36,941 nucleotides of DNA from an uncultured Fretibacterium sp. (GTDB lineage Bacteria; Synergistota; Synergistia; Synergistales; Aminobacteriaceae): NCBI GenBank assembly GCA_937900285.1, contig CALCEM010000065.1, positions 1-36,941 on the forward strand, given 5' to 3'. Of this stretch, positions 7,807 to 15,688 are shown one piece after another. Below the pieces are notes generated by a model, which searched no databases, was not told the origin of the DNA, and saw nothing but the letters and a program-made list of their open reading frames with translations. Numbering within the stretch: the stretch's first letter is position 1; the number at the start of each line of letters is the position of its first letter. Position numbers and translations under genes: made by a program.

Positions 7807-9903
7807 TTAATTTTCGTTATCGGCTTTGCATCTCACATTATAATTAAACGTGTTTTGATCATAAGCTTCACCAGTGGCCACAACTGAAATTATATGATTT
7901 CCTCTGTTCATATTTTCGGCTTCAGTGTCAGGACGATAAGCATATTTATAATCCGGTTTATCAACAAGTGAAAGTTTTACGCTGAAAGAATATTTTCCAT
8001 CAGAAACTTTTTTAACTTCGGCATTAAACGGAGTAACTACAGGGGCTTTATTATCAGGTTTAACGATTCCGCGATCTAAAAACGCATTTACTGAACCTTT
8101 ACCATCAGCAAAAATTTTGTCTGCTGTTTCAATAATTCCCGTAAGCGTTACAAATTCTGATTTATTGAAATCGTCGGGCATTTTAAGTTTCGTGCCTTCT
8201 GTTAAATTATGTTCTCTGCCGCCCTCTAATAATTTTACGTCGCTTATAGTAATCGGAGTTGTGTTATAAGTTTCAAGCTTTGCCGGATCATCTTCGAGGC
8301 TGATTTTTACATTTTCAAGCTCAAAATTTTTAACGTTCGATAAAACTATCGCGTTTTTAACTCCGTACACTGTGACATCTTTTACTTTTATGTTTGTCAT
8401 CGGAGCGCGTTCGTAAGCTTTCCATAAAATTGCGTTTTTGGCTTTCACTGGATCATCTGGTTTGCCGGCCGTAATATTTGACATGTAAACGCCTTTTAAT
8501 TGCGGAGTATATGGCCCTAAATCTCCTTCTTTGTCCTGAGCAGAACCTAAAGTATATTGAGTTTCACCGTACATTAAAGCATTTGAACATTTTGCAACGG
8601 TGTTATCTTTAAAATAAATATTTTCGATTAAACCGCCTCTGTATGAATTTGTTTTAAATCTTAAAACCTGCTGTAAATTCAAACTGTCAAAATGATTATT
8701 GTGCGCAAAAACGTTTGAAACTCCGCCGGTGCATTCTGAACCGCAAGTGACTCCGCCATGACCGTCAGCAAATACGCAGTTACGAATTATAATATTTCCG
8801 CATGATTCCCCGCCAACTTTTCCGCGTGCGTAACCGTCTCTATTTTTGCCGGATTTGACTGCTATACAATCATCGCCAGTGCTGAAATTACAATCTTCAA
8901 TTAATACATAATGCGTTGATTCCGGGTTTACTCCGTCATTATTTGCGCCGTGTGAATCGATCTTAAGATCACGGACTATAACATTACGGCATCTCAACGG
9001 GTGAACTTCCCACATTGGAGAATTTATAATTCTGATTCCCTCAATTAAAACATTTTCGCAGGCATAAGGCTCAAGCGTGCAGGGTCTCAAAAGCGATCTG
9101 ATCGGCTTAACATCTTTAGGAGTGTCAATATAATTTACTTTTTCAATATTATCCCAATCAACGTACATCGTTGGAATTTTTTCGGGTAATGCCGTAACTC
9201 CATCGTTTAACATACGTTTTTCAATTGCTACAGCTTTGTCGCTCCATTCTTTTACTAAAATATCAACGACAGCCGCCTGATTTTCAAAACCATTGCTGCC
9301 CCTCTTCCAGCCGAGCCAGTTATATGCATCTGCTTGAGGATTTAATGTCCCTTTACCAGTTATAGCAATATTTTTCGCGTGAAATGCTCTGACAGGTGAA
9401 GCATAATTAAATGTGTCATTACCCTCAAAACTCGTGAGCACCATCGGATAATATTTATTATTGATGTTTCTCACAAATCTTAACTCAACACCTTCAGCCA
9501 AAAATAAATTTACGTTGCTCTTGATTTCGATTGAACCAGTATAATAAATCGTCGGTTTTTCAAGAGTTGCTCCGGCTTTTGCAGGTATTATAACTTTTCC
9601 GCCACCGGCTTTACTAGCATCATCAATCGCCGTCTGAATAGCTTTCGTATAATCCTTTACTTTATGAGTCTTTTTTAAATGTCCCTCTTTGCCATCGCTC
9701 ACAAAATATTCTTCTTCCATGTCGGAAACTAACGCCGAATATTTCGCATCAGTAACATTAAAATTAACATCCGGAAATTTGGGGGTGTTCGCCTTAATTC
9801 TCAACTCGATCGAATTATAAATTTCCTCGTTCCAATAGTCATCAGCAAAAACAGGAAGCACAAAAATCATAATACACGCTAAAGCCAATAATAATTTTTT
9901 CAA
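7807..9903 (-). CDS. Secreted glycoside hydrolase family 28 (polygalacturonase-like)
   Basis: About 698 residues, exported. The N-terminus is KKLLLALACIMIFVLPVFADD, a signal peptide cut near FADD. The middle is a right-handed beta-helix with the GH28 active site: NNDGVNPEST (first catalytic Asp), STGDDCIAVKSG (Asp pair), GHGGVTCGSE (His) and RFKTNSYRGG (RIK-equivalent Arg/Lys). It should hydrolyse alpha-galacturonic linkages in pectin or an oligogalacturonide. The last ~120 residues form an extra beta-rich region. I place the start at TTG 9903, because CAGGAGG lies 8 bases upstream and it puts the signal peptide first; the in-frame ATG at 10011 would add a Phe/Ile-rich tract from an AAATAA repeat. 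It sits between leuA and leuC. KDPG aldolase and Kdg kinase on the same strand could complete galacturonate catabolism. Confidence 0.9.
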   Translation of the reverse strand: MKKLLLALACIMIFVLPVFADDYWNEEIYNSIELRIKANTPKFPDVNFNVTDAKYSALVSDMEEEYFVSDGKEGHLKKTHKVKDYTKAIQTAIDDASKAGGGKVIIPAKAGATLEKPTIYYTGSIEIKSNVNLFLAEGVELRFVRNINNKYYPMVLTSFEGNDTFNYASPVRAFHAKNIAITGKGTLNPQADAYNWLGWKRGSNGFENQAAVVDILVKEWSDKAVAIEKRMLNDGVTALPEKIPTMYVDWDNIEKVNYIDTPKDVKPIRSLLRPCTLEPYACENVLIEGIRIINSPMWEVHPLRCRNVIVRDLKIDSHGANNDGVNPESTHYVLIEDCNFSTGDDCIAVKSGKNRDGYARGKVGGESCGNIIIRNCVFADGHGGVTCGSECTGGVSNVFAHNNHFDSLNLQQVLRFKTNSYRGGLIENIYFKDNTVAKCSNALMYGETQYTLGSAQDKEGDLGPYTPQLKGVYMSNITAGKPDDPVKAKNAILWKAYERAPMTNIKVKDVTVYGVKNAIVLSNVKNFELENVKISLEDDPAKLETYNTTPITISDVKLLEGGREHNLTEGTKLKMPDDFNKSEFVTLTGIIETADKIFADGKGSVNAFLDRGIVKPDNKAPVVTPFNAEVKKVSDGKYSFSVKLSLVDKPDYKYAYRPDTEAENMNRGNHIISVVATGEAYDQNTFNYNVRCKADNEN

Positions 9904-9977
9904 CTTGAAATCCTCCTGAATAAAAATTTTTAAATATGCTAAATTAAATTTGTTTTTATCCAATGAGAATTTTACGG

Positions 9978-10001
9978 AAATAAAAATAAAAATAAAAATA
10001 A
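9978..10001. repeat. AT-only hexamer repeat (AAATAA x4)
   Basis: Four AAATAA units lie between leuA and the GH28 gene, upstream of the chosen GH28 start. The number of units could affect spacing of any promoter here, but none is clear. Confidence 0.7.
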
Positions 10002-10055
10002 AAAAGGCCATGACATTTTTTTATGCCGCAGCCTTCCTCAAAAATATTATTTAAT

Positions 10056-11588
10056 TTATTTGCCTTCCTCAAATAATTTATTTATTCCGCTGATATATGC
10101 CTGTAACGAAGCCTCAATTATATCCGTCGAAATTCCTGAACCCGTATACATTTCGCCATCACTGGAAATTTTTACGACCGCTTCCCCAATCGAGTCCTCG
10201 CCATCTGTTACAGCCCTCACGCTGAAATCTTCAAGACGCGCATTAACTCCGAGCATGTGATTTATTGCCTTAAAAGCAGAATCCAAAGGCCCAGCACCGA
10301 TCGCTATATCCTCTAAAATATCCTCGTCACGTTTAATTTTCACATATGAAATTTTTGGAACTCCGCTCCCGGAATTTACTGCATGACTAACGAGCTGACA
10401 AACAGGTCCGACATTATCCGGCGCATTTTCCTGAACAACTTTTGAATTATGCAACGTTAAAGCCTCAAGGTCTGAGCTTGTAATTGTCTTTTTCTGGTCA
10501 GCTAACTTTTTGAAACGCGTAAAAATATCCTCAAGCTCCTCATCGTTAATTTCATAGCCCATCGCCTCAAGCCTTTCACGCAATGCATGTTTGCCGGAAT
10601 GTTTTCCCAAAACTAAAGCGCGGTGAGGCACACCAATTTCATCAGGGTTCATAATTTCATAAGTCTGAACATTCGTAATTACTCCGTGTTGATGTATCCC
10701 GGCCTCATGTGCAAAAGCATTCGCCCCCACGATCGGTTTAGTCGGTGAAATCGGAACGCCGATTATATTGCTTAATAATTTGCTTGATTTATAAATTTGT
10801 CTGGTCTCAATTTTTGTGTCGGCATCGTAAAAATCTTTTCTCGTCCTCAACGCCATCACAATTTCTTCAAGGCTCGCATTTCCTGCGCGTTCTCCTATTC
10901 CGTTTATTGTGCATTCAACTTGAGTCGCTCCAGCTTTCACACAAGCTAAAGAATTAGCAACACCCATGCCGAGATCATTATGACAATGTACGGAAATATC
11001 TACGCCCTCGATTCCTTCAACATGTTCGCGCAAATATGAAATTAATTCTCCCATCTCTTGAGGCGTTGAATATCCTACGGTATCAGGCACATTTATAGTT
11101 GTCGCTCCTGCTGCTATTGCGTTGGTGAATGCTTGAGCCAAAAAAGCACGATCAGAACGCGAAGCATCTTCAGCTGAAAATTCTATGTCTGCGCATTTTG
11201 ATTTTGCATAAGCAGTCATCTCCGTAATTGTTTCCAAAACTTGTTCGCGCGTCATTCGTAATTTATATTTCATGTGTACATCACTGGTCGCTATAAATAA
11301 ATGTATTCTCGGCTTCTTCGCTGATTTAACTGCCTCCCACGCTGAATCTATATCCATTTTATTAGCACGCGCCAAACTCGCAACAACACAATTTGTAACA
11401 GAATTTGCAATGGCCTGAACGCTCTTAAAATCCATCGGCGAAGCGATCGCAAATCCTGCCTCTATAATATCAACTCCCAATTTATCAAGCTGACGAGCTA
11501 AAATTATTTTCTCGCTTAAATTCATGCTGCATCCTGGAGATTGTTCACCATCGCGTAAAGTTGTATCAAAAATTTTTACTTGCCTCAT
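10056..11588 (-). CDS. leuA: 2-isopropylmalate synthase
   Basis: 510 residues, condensing acetyl-CoA with 2-ketoisovalerate in the first committed and feedback-inhibited step of leucine synthesis. The N-terminus holds FDTTLRDGEQSPG of the HMGL-like TIM barrel, with metal-binding Asp. Further along are the SVHCHNDLGMGVANSL metal-His signature and ECTINGIGERAGNASLEE. The GIHQHGV segment follows in the linker. The final ~120 residues are the LeuA regulatory dimer domain (GPVCQLVSHAVNSGSG onward), so leucine feedback control is likely retained. AAAGGAGG lies 12 bases before the ATG. A 200-base leader with a leucine-codon peptide and a terminator precedes it, adding transcriptional control. Confidence 0.97.
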   Translation of the reverse strand: MRQVKIFDTTLRDGEQSPGCSMNLSEKIILARQLDKLGVDIIEAGFAIASPMDFKSVQAIANSVTNCVVASLARANKMDIDSAWEAVKSAKKPRIHLFIATSDVHMKYKLRMTREQVLETITEMTAYAKSKCADIEFSAEDASRSDRAFLAQAFTNAIAAGATTINVPDTVGYSTPQEMGELISYLREHVEGIEGVDISVHCHNDLGMGVANSLACVKAGATQVECTINGIGERAGNASLEEIVMALRTRKDFYDADTKIETRQIYKSSKLLSNIIGVPISPTKPIVGANAFAHEAGIHQHGVITNVQTYEIMNPDEIGVPHRALVLGKHSGKHALRERLEAMGYEINDEELEDIFTRFKKLADQKKTITSSDLEALTLHNSKVVQENAPDNVGPVCQLVSHAVNSGSGVPKISYVKIKRDEDILEDIAIGAGPLDSAFKAINHMLGVNARLEDFSVRAVTDGEDSIGEAVVKISSDGEMYTGSGISTDIIEASLQAYISGINKLFEEGK

Positions 11589-11620
11589 TTAAATTATTTT
11601 CCTCCTTTGAAATTTCTGCA

Positions 11621-11662
11621 TAAAAAAACGGAATCCCGATCTTAAATTATTACAGGACTCCG
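11621..11662 (-). terminator. Attenuator terminator in the leuA leader
   Basis: The minus strand has CGGAGTCCTG (11662-11653), a 14-base loop and CGGGATTCCG (11638-11629), forming a 10-bp stem with G-U pairs, then TTTTTTTA. It ends 32 bases before the leuA start codon, so it would stop transcription before the gene rather than after one. Its 5' arm can instead pair with CAGGATTTT upstream. Confidence 0.82.
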
Positions 11663-11703
11663 AAATTTAATTTTTAAGTTATCGCTATTTCACACCAAAA
11701 AAC

Positions 11704-11730
11704 TTAACTTCCGAAAATCCTGAAAGTTAA
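11704..11730 (-). promoter_or_regulatory. Pause/anti-antiterminator hairpin in the leuA leader
   Basis: TTAACTTTC (11730-11722) pairs with GGAAGTTAA (11712-11704), 9 bp, overlapping the last leucine codon and stop of the leader peptide. Its loop and inner base hold CAGGATTTT (11722-11714), which can pair over 9 bp with GGAGTCCTG (11661-11653), the 5' arm of the terminator. The two pairings are mutually exclusive, as in classical amino-acid attenuators. Confidence 0.7.
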
Positions 11731-11781
11731 TTCTAGTGCTAGCAAATTTTTAAAATTATTAATATTCATTATATTCATCAT
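11704..11781 (-). CDS. Leucine leader peptide of leuA
   Basis: A 25-codon reading frame that begins with two adjacent ATGs (a third lies 12 bases from the first). It contains the run LLALEL encoded TTG CTA GCA CTA GAA TTA (11745-11728) and stops at TAA just beneath the pause hairpin. Four of six consecutive codons are leucine, two of them CTA, which looks uncommon in neighbouring genes where TTA dominates. No Shine-Dalgarno is seen, but the predicted transcript start falls on or one base before the first ATG, so it may be translated as a leaderless message. Stalling at these codons under leucine shortage would free the antiterminator. The assignment rests on position, codon content and RNA structure together. 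Confidence 0.7.
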   Translation of the reverse strand: MMNIMNINNFKNLLALELTFRIFGS

Positions 11782-11788
11782 GGCCGAA

Positions 11789-11817
11789 ATTTTACACGTT
11801 AAATTTTTTCATGTCAA
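11789..11817 (-). promoter_or_regulatory. leuA promoter
   Basis: The minus strand has TTGACA (11817-11812), exactly 17 bases, then TAAAAT (11794-11789): a perfect -35 and a 5-of-6 -10. The expected start of transcription is near 11782, giving a leader of about 195 bases before leuA. Confidence 0.85.
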
Positions 11818-11820
11818 AAA

Positions 11821-12306
11821 TTAATTTGCAGGATAAAATATTTCAACATTATTAATTTTCAAAATTATCCCGTCCGATCTAATACGCAAAATCCTTCCGC
11901 CTGAAACCTTTTCACCGGGTTTAACAATTAAGCCCTTTGTATTTTCAGTGTCAATCATCGCACGCTGATATTTTCCGGCTAACATTATCGCACGTATTCT
12001 TATTTCTGGAGGAGTCACGCTGATATTTTCGGGGGTAATATATTCATAATCGTTAAATAATTTTTGATTCATCGCGTAAATTTCATTTGCTAAATTATTG
12101 CCGGCCTCACGAATCATATTTAATTTTTTTACGCGCGTTAATATTTTCGTAACATCCCCCGCCCGTTCAAGCTTCGATTTTAATTTAATATTATTATTAT
12201 GGGACGGAGCTTCAAAATCATTATTATTTATCTCAATTAAAATACTCCCAGCGTACATTATTCCCATTAATAACCCAAAATATATTATTACTTTATAAAT
12301 TTTCAA
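11821..12306 (-). CDS. PilP/GspC-like membrane-anchored protein
   Basis: 161 residues with one N-terminal membrane segment (YKVIIYFGLLMGIMYAGSIL) and a periplasmic remainder. The C-terminal ~40 residues, KGLIVKPGEKVSGGRILRIRSDGIILKI, have the pattern of the small beta domain found in PilP and GspC. In those proteins it links the inner-membrane platform to the outer-membrane secretin. The start overlaps the end of the PilO-like gene by 14 bases, so the two are coupled, as pilO and pilP usually are. The similarity is at the level of pattern, so the call is tentative. No pilM, pilN or pilQ is in the window. Confidence 0.5.
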   Translation of the reverse strand: MKIYKVIIYFGLLMGIMYAGSILIEINNNDFEAPSHNNNIKLKSKLERAGDVTKILTRVKKLNMIREAGNNLANEIYAMNQKLFNDYEYITPENISVTPPEIRIRAIMLAGKYQRAMIDTENTKGLIVKPGEKVSGGRILRIRSDGIILKINNVEIFYPAN

Positions 12307-12760
12307 ATGTTATATTCACGTCCACTAAATCAGCCGGAGAAATTTCATTTTTACGAATCCTCAAATTATTTATTTTGACCGCATAAGGCATATTCCTCAA
12401 ATTCGCAAGCATGTTTATAAACGCATAATAATTCCCGCTGATTTTAAACGTCATTATTAAATTTTCCTGACCAGACGAAATTATATTTAAATTATTATTC
12501 TGCATGACATTCTGAACATATGAAAAAATTTCAACATGGCCGGGATTTTCCTGAAATTTATCAGCCGAAATTAAATTTTTTAGCTGCGCATTCTGTTCAA
12601 TCAGCGAATTTATTGAAGCCTGAACGCTCGAACGCTCTAAATTTAAATTTTTATACTCAGCTCGAACTTCGCGTAAATTGCTAATTGCGTAAAATATTCC
12701 AGAACAAATTAAAATTACAGCGCTGAATAAAATTATTAAAATTAAATTTGACTTCTGCAT
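12293..12760 (-). CDS. PilO/GspM-like inner-membrane protein
   Basis: 155 residues: an N-terminal membrane helix (LILIILFSAVILICSGIFY), a coiled coil of about 40 residues (LREVRAEYKNLNLERSSVQ and onward), then a ferredoxin-like periplasmic domain. The segments IISSGQENLIMTFKISG and YYAFINMLANLRNMPYAV are like the small-molecule-free cores of PilO and GspM. In type IV pili and type II secretion this family scaffolds the inner-membrane assembly platform. It overlaps the methionine-synthase activation gene by 19 bases and the PilP-like gene by 14. Confidence comes from architecture and the neighbouring PilP-like protein, not from a signature motif. Confidence 0.55.
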   Translation of the reverse strand: MQKSNLILIILFSAVILICSGIFYAISNLREVRAEYKNLNLERSSVQASINSLIEQNAQLKNLISADKFQENPGHVEIFSYVQNVMQNNNLNIISSGQENLIMTFKISGNYYAFINMLANLRNMPYAVKINNLRIRKNEISPADLVDVNITFENL

Positions 12761-13341
12761 TTTATTTTTATTCCAACGAGAGCCGTAACAGATTTTACAG
12801 GAGTCATCATGTATGAACCTGTAACACTTAAACCGATCATTTTTGTAGCGTTCAAAATTTCTATAATGTCCTTGTTATATTTTAAATTTAAATCGCCATA
12901 ACCCGGACTGAATCTTGATGTTAAATACTGATCTTGATTTAATTCCGGTAAAATTTTTTTCCGCGTCATATCGTTGCAAATTTCATCAACCAAAACCGAA
13001 GCGCAGGCATCTAACGCAATCCCGTCAAGCATATTATTTTTTTGAGATAAAATTATTTGCCGGTCAATTTCTGCACCTAATGTTATGGCCAATAAAATAC
13101 ATTCCTCCGATTTCTGCATTAATCTTAAAATATCGCCACTTATAAATTCTGTATTTGCAATTTTAATCCCGTTATTTAATTTTTCCAGTCCGAATTTTGA
13201 CCAAATAAATTTTGGATTTAAGAAGCCCTCAATTTTTTTAAAAGTTTCAGCGGCAATATTAAATAATTCTTGATCATGCTTATCAGGAGGAACTCTCATA
13301 TAACGCAAGGCATTTGTAATTAATTTATTGTTTATCTCCAT
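12742..13341 (-). CDS. Vitamin B12-dependent methionine synthase activation-domain protein
   Basis: 199 residues corresponding to the stand-alone form of the MetH reactivation domain, which helps re-methylate oxidised cobalamin on methionine synthase using S-adenosylmethionine. The segment TSRFSPGYGDLNL is the AdoMet-binding signature (RxSPGYGD type). Upstream LLAITLGAEIDRQI and LDACASVLVDEICND match the helical part of such proteins. It follows metF with a 17-base overlap, which fits the methionine cycle: MetF makes the methyl donor that MetH uses. A metH gene itself is not in the window. Confidence 0.85.
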   Translation of the reverse strand: MEINNKLITNALRYMRVPPDKHDQELFNIAAETFKKIEGFLNPKFIWSKFGLEKLNNGIKIANTEFISGDILRLMQKSEECILLAITLGAEIDRQIILSQKNNMLDGIALDACASVLVDEICNDMTRKKILPELNQDQYLTSRFSPGYGDLNLKYNKDIIEILNATKMIGLSVTGSYMMTPVKSVTALVGIKIKCRSQI

Positions 13342-14182
13342 GCCGTTTAGCGTACAGAACTCCGCGTATATTATTATCGATTCTCCTGACTGTTTCGGCC
13401 TGATTCATCGTGTAAATGTGAATGCCTTCAACTCCGCGGGCCATTAAATCGATAATTTGTTCAGTAGCATAAGCGATCCCGGCATCTTTAATTGCGGCGG
13501 AATTTTTTGCATAAGCTATAACGAACCTTTTAACGCGTTCCGGGACAGAAGCTCCGCACATTTCGATTACTTTATTAATTTGACTTGCGGCGGTTATGGG
13601 CATTATGCCGGCGATGATTGGGACGGTAATTCCGAACGCGCGAGCTTTTTCACGCCAAGCCCAAAATATTTCATTATCGTAAAATAATTGTGATATGAGT
13701 GCTTTAATTCCGAGACTGGCTTTATATTTCAAGTGTTTTAAATCTTCGTCGATGTTTGGGGCTTCGGGATGTTTTTCGGGATAACATGCAGCGTAAATAT
13801 TGAAGTCGTCATATTGAGATTTTATGAACTCGATCAATTCAGAAGCGTGATGAAATTCCCCTAAATCGTTCTCGTCTTTTAAATCTCCTCTTAAAGCTAA
13901 AATATCTTTCACGTCATTTTCTTTTAACCGGTCGAGAATTTTTTTAATATTATCGCGAGTGCTTCCGACGCAAGTTAAATGAGCAACTCCGCATAAATTA
14001 TATTTTTTCTTGATGCCTGATGAAATTTCTACGGTATTATCCTGACTTGAACCTCCTGCGCCATAAGTGACGCTAATTAAATCAGGATGCAAACTAACGA
14101 GACCGTCAAGCACGGAATAAGTTCCTTCAGTGCTCATATTACCTTTAGGCGGAAAAATTTCAAAAGTATATGAAAAATTCAT
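13325..14182 (-). CDS. metF: 5,10-methylenetetrahydrofolate reductase
   Basis: A 285-residue flavoprotein TIM barrel that reduces methylene-THF to methyl-THF for methionine synthesis. FEIFPPKG is the conserved first strand with the catalytic Glu. ISVTYGAGGSSQDNT, AHLTCVGSTRDNI and ILALRGD are typical flavin and folate loops. PIIAGIMPITAASQI and the terminal GVEGIHIYTMNQAETVRRI complete the family pattern. The length is normal. It is the first gene of a four-gene overlapping series ending with PilO/PilP-like proteins, and is divergent from waaA. Confidence 0.95.
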   Translation of the reverse strand: MNFSYTFEIFPPKGNMSTEGTYSVLDGLVSLHPDLISVTYGAGGSSQDNTVEISSGIKKKYNLCGVAHLTCVGSTRDNIKKILDRLKENDVKDILALRGDLKDENDLGEFHHASELIEFIKSQYDDFNIYAACYPEKHPEAPNIDEDLKHLKYKASLGIKALISQLFYDNEIFWAWREKARAFGITVPIIAGIMPITAASQINKVIEMCGASVPERVKRFVIAYAKNSAAIKDAGIAYATEQIIDLMARGVEGIHIYTMNQAETVRRIDNNIRGVLYAKRHGDKQ

Positions 14183-14288
14183 AATAGTTTTAACCCGTCC
14201 TCACGTAAAAATTTTATTGAGCCTGTATATTATCAAATTTATTATTGTTTTGTTCAGTTGAAATTTACGAATTTGCGAATGATATTTA

Positions 14289-14297
14289 TGTAATAAT
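14289..14297 (+). promoter_or_regulatory. Possible extended -10 promoter for waaA
   Basis: TGTAATAAT (TGn followed by AATAAT) lies 46 bases before the waaA ATG in the divergent metF-waaA gap. No clear -35 is present. Confidence 0.35.
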
Positions 14298-14342
14298 TCT
14301 AAGTAAAAATTAAAATATTCAAATCTGGAGGCAGAAAATTTA

Positions 14343-15623
14343 ATGAGCTTTAAAATTTTAATGAATTTATATCATTTTTTTACAGCAGTGTTTTTTAATT
14401 TCGGCGGCCTTAAACTTTTAAAGAGAAAATATAAAAATACAATTTCGGAACGCATGGGATTTATTGAGGATGTGCCGCAAAATTCAATTTGGGTTCACGC
14501 CGTTTCAGTTGGTGAAGTTCAGTCGGCCAGCTCGTTAATTAGGGTTATAAAGGATTACAATAAAAATATTCCCTGCATAATTTCGACCGTGACATTAACG
14601 GGACATGATACAGCAGAAAAATTATTAAATGGTGTAGTCGATAAAATTATTTATTCGGTTTGGGATTATTCAAAATTTGTAACGCGAGCACTGAATAATA
14701 TTAACCCGAAAATTTATATAACAATGGAAACGGAATTATGGCCGGAAATTTTAACGCAGCTAAAAGCACGAAATATCCCGATGTATTTAGCAAATGGCAG
14801 AATTTCCGAAAAAAGTTTTAAGCGTTATAAAAAAATGTCTGGTTTCTGGAAAAAAATTTTATCCTGCTTTAATAAATTAATGGTGCGCTTTGAAGAGGAT
14901 AAAAATAAATTTACTGCTCTCGGCGTTCCAGATGAAAAAATTATTTTAACTGGTGATTGCAAAGTTGACGCGCTGTTAAACCGTCGTAATGAAACAACTG
15001 GCGAAGAATGGAATTTTTTAAAGGAGAATGACACAAAATTATTTGTTGCCGGCAGTACTCATCAAGGTGAAGACGATGTAATAATTTCGGCGTTCAGAAT
15101 TTTGAGGCGGAAATTTCCAAACACAAAATTAATAATAGTTCCAAGACATCCCGAACGTGCTTTAATGAGTATTGCGAGTGTTTTGCCATATTCTGAATTA
15201 AATGCTGAATTATTTTCAAAGTTGCAGGCTGATGAAAATAAAAATAAAAATAAAAATTTCGATGTAATCATAATTGATAAAATCGGCTTATTATTTAGTT
15301 TATATGCAGCAGCTGACGGGGTATTTGTCGGGGGGAGTTTGGTGAACAAAGGCGGGCAGAATCCATTTGAACCGGTGTTATTTGGCAAAAAGGCGATACA
15401 CGGGCCATTTATGACGGATTTCCCTGACACTGAACGAATGAACCAGCTCGGCGCAGCTTTATGCGTAAATAATGATTTAGAACTCGCAAGAGCTTGGGAG
15501 GATTGTTTAAATTTAGATTCTCGCGAAACAGCAAAAAATAACTGCGAAAAATATTTTAATACTTTGGGCGGAGCTGCAAAAAAAACTTGGGATGAAATTT
15601 TAAACGATAACGAAAATTTATAA
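14343..15623 (+). CDS. waaA: 3-deoxy-D-manno-octulosonic acid (Kdo) transferase
   Basis: A 426-residue GT30 enzyme that attaches Kdo to lipid A precursors at the inner membrane, so the organism builds lipopolysaccharide. A short N-terminal hydrophobic helix precedes WVHAVSVGEVQSA, which holds the catalytic Glu. YITMETELWPEIL and FVAGSTHQGEDDVI are conserved, as are IIVPRHPERA and the C-terminal GGSLVNKGGQNPFEPVLFGKKAI nucleotide-sugar site. GGAGG lies about 14 bases before the ATG. The C-terminal domain contains a DENKNKNKNF low-complexity patch from an AATAAA repeat. It stands alone, convergent with the nitroreductase gene and sharing a terminator with it. Confidence 0.95.
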   Translation: MSFKILMNLYHFFTAVFFNFGGLKLLKRKYKNTISERMGFIEDVPQNSIWVHAVSVGEVQSASSLIRVIKDYNKNIPCIISTVTLTGHDTAEKLLNGVVDKIIYSVWDYSKFVTRALNNINPKIYITMETELWPEILTQLKARNIPMYLANGRISEKSFKRYKKMSGFWKKILSCFNKLMVRFEEDKNKFTALGVPDEKIILTGDCKVDALLNRRNETTGEEWNFLKENDTKLFVAGSTHQGEDDVIISAFRILRRKFPNTKLIIVPRHPERALMSIASVLPYSELNAELFSKLQADENKNKNKNFDVIIIDKIGLLFSLYAAADGVFVGGSLVNKGGQNPFEPVLFGKKAIHGPFMTDFPDTERMNQLGAALCVNNDLELARAWEDCLNLDSRETAKNNCEKYFNTLGGAAKKTWDEILNDNENL

Positions 15624-15628
15624 TGACT

Positions 15629-15669
15629 ATAAAAAAATACCGGCTCTGGAAAAATTCGGAACCGGCATT
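15629..15669. terminator. Shared terminator between waaA and the nitroreductase gene
   Basis: The minus strand has TGCCGGTTC pairing with GAGCCGGTA (9 bp) and then TTTTTTT. The plus strand has the same hairpin with two mismatches followed by a T-rich run. It serves the minus-strand gene better but could act on both convergent genes. Confidence 0.72.
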
Positions 15670-15688
15670 TAAATTTTTTTATTTTGCT

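Noticed and set aside
9904..10011. Phe/Ile-rich N-terminal membrane helix on the GH28 protein
   Set aside because: It is the translation of an AT hexamer repeat. The TTG at 9903 has a near-perfect Shine-Dalgarno and starts a normal signal peptide.
11589..11820. T-box riboswitch in front of leuA
   Set aside because: No T-box consensus (AGGGTGGNACCGCG-type) and no long specifier stem; the leader peptide and three short arms explain the region better.
14183..14342. SAM or cobalamin riboswitch upstream of metF
   Set aside because: The gap is 160 bases and AT-rich, without a kink-turn, B12 box or terminator.
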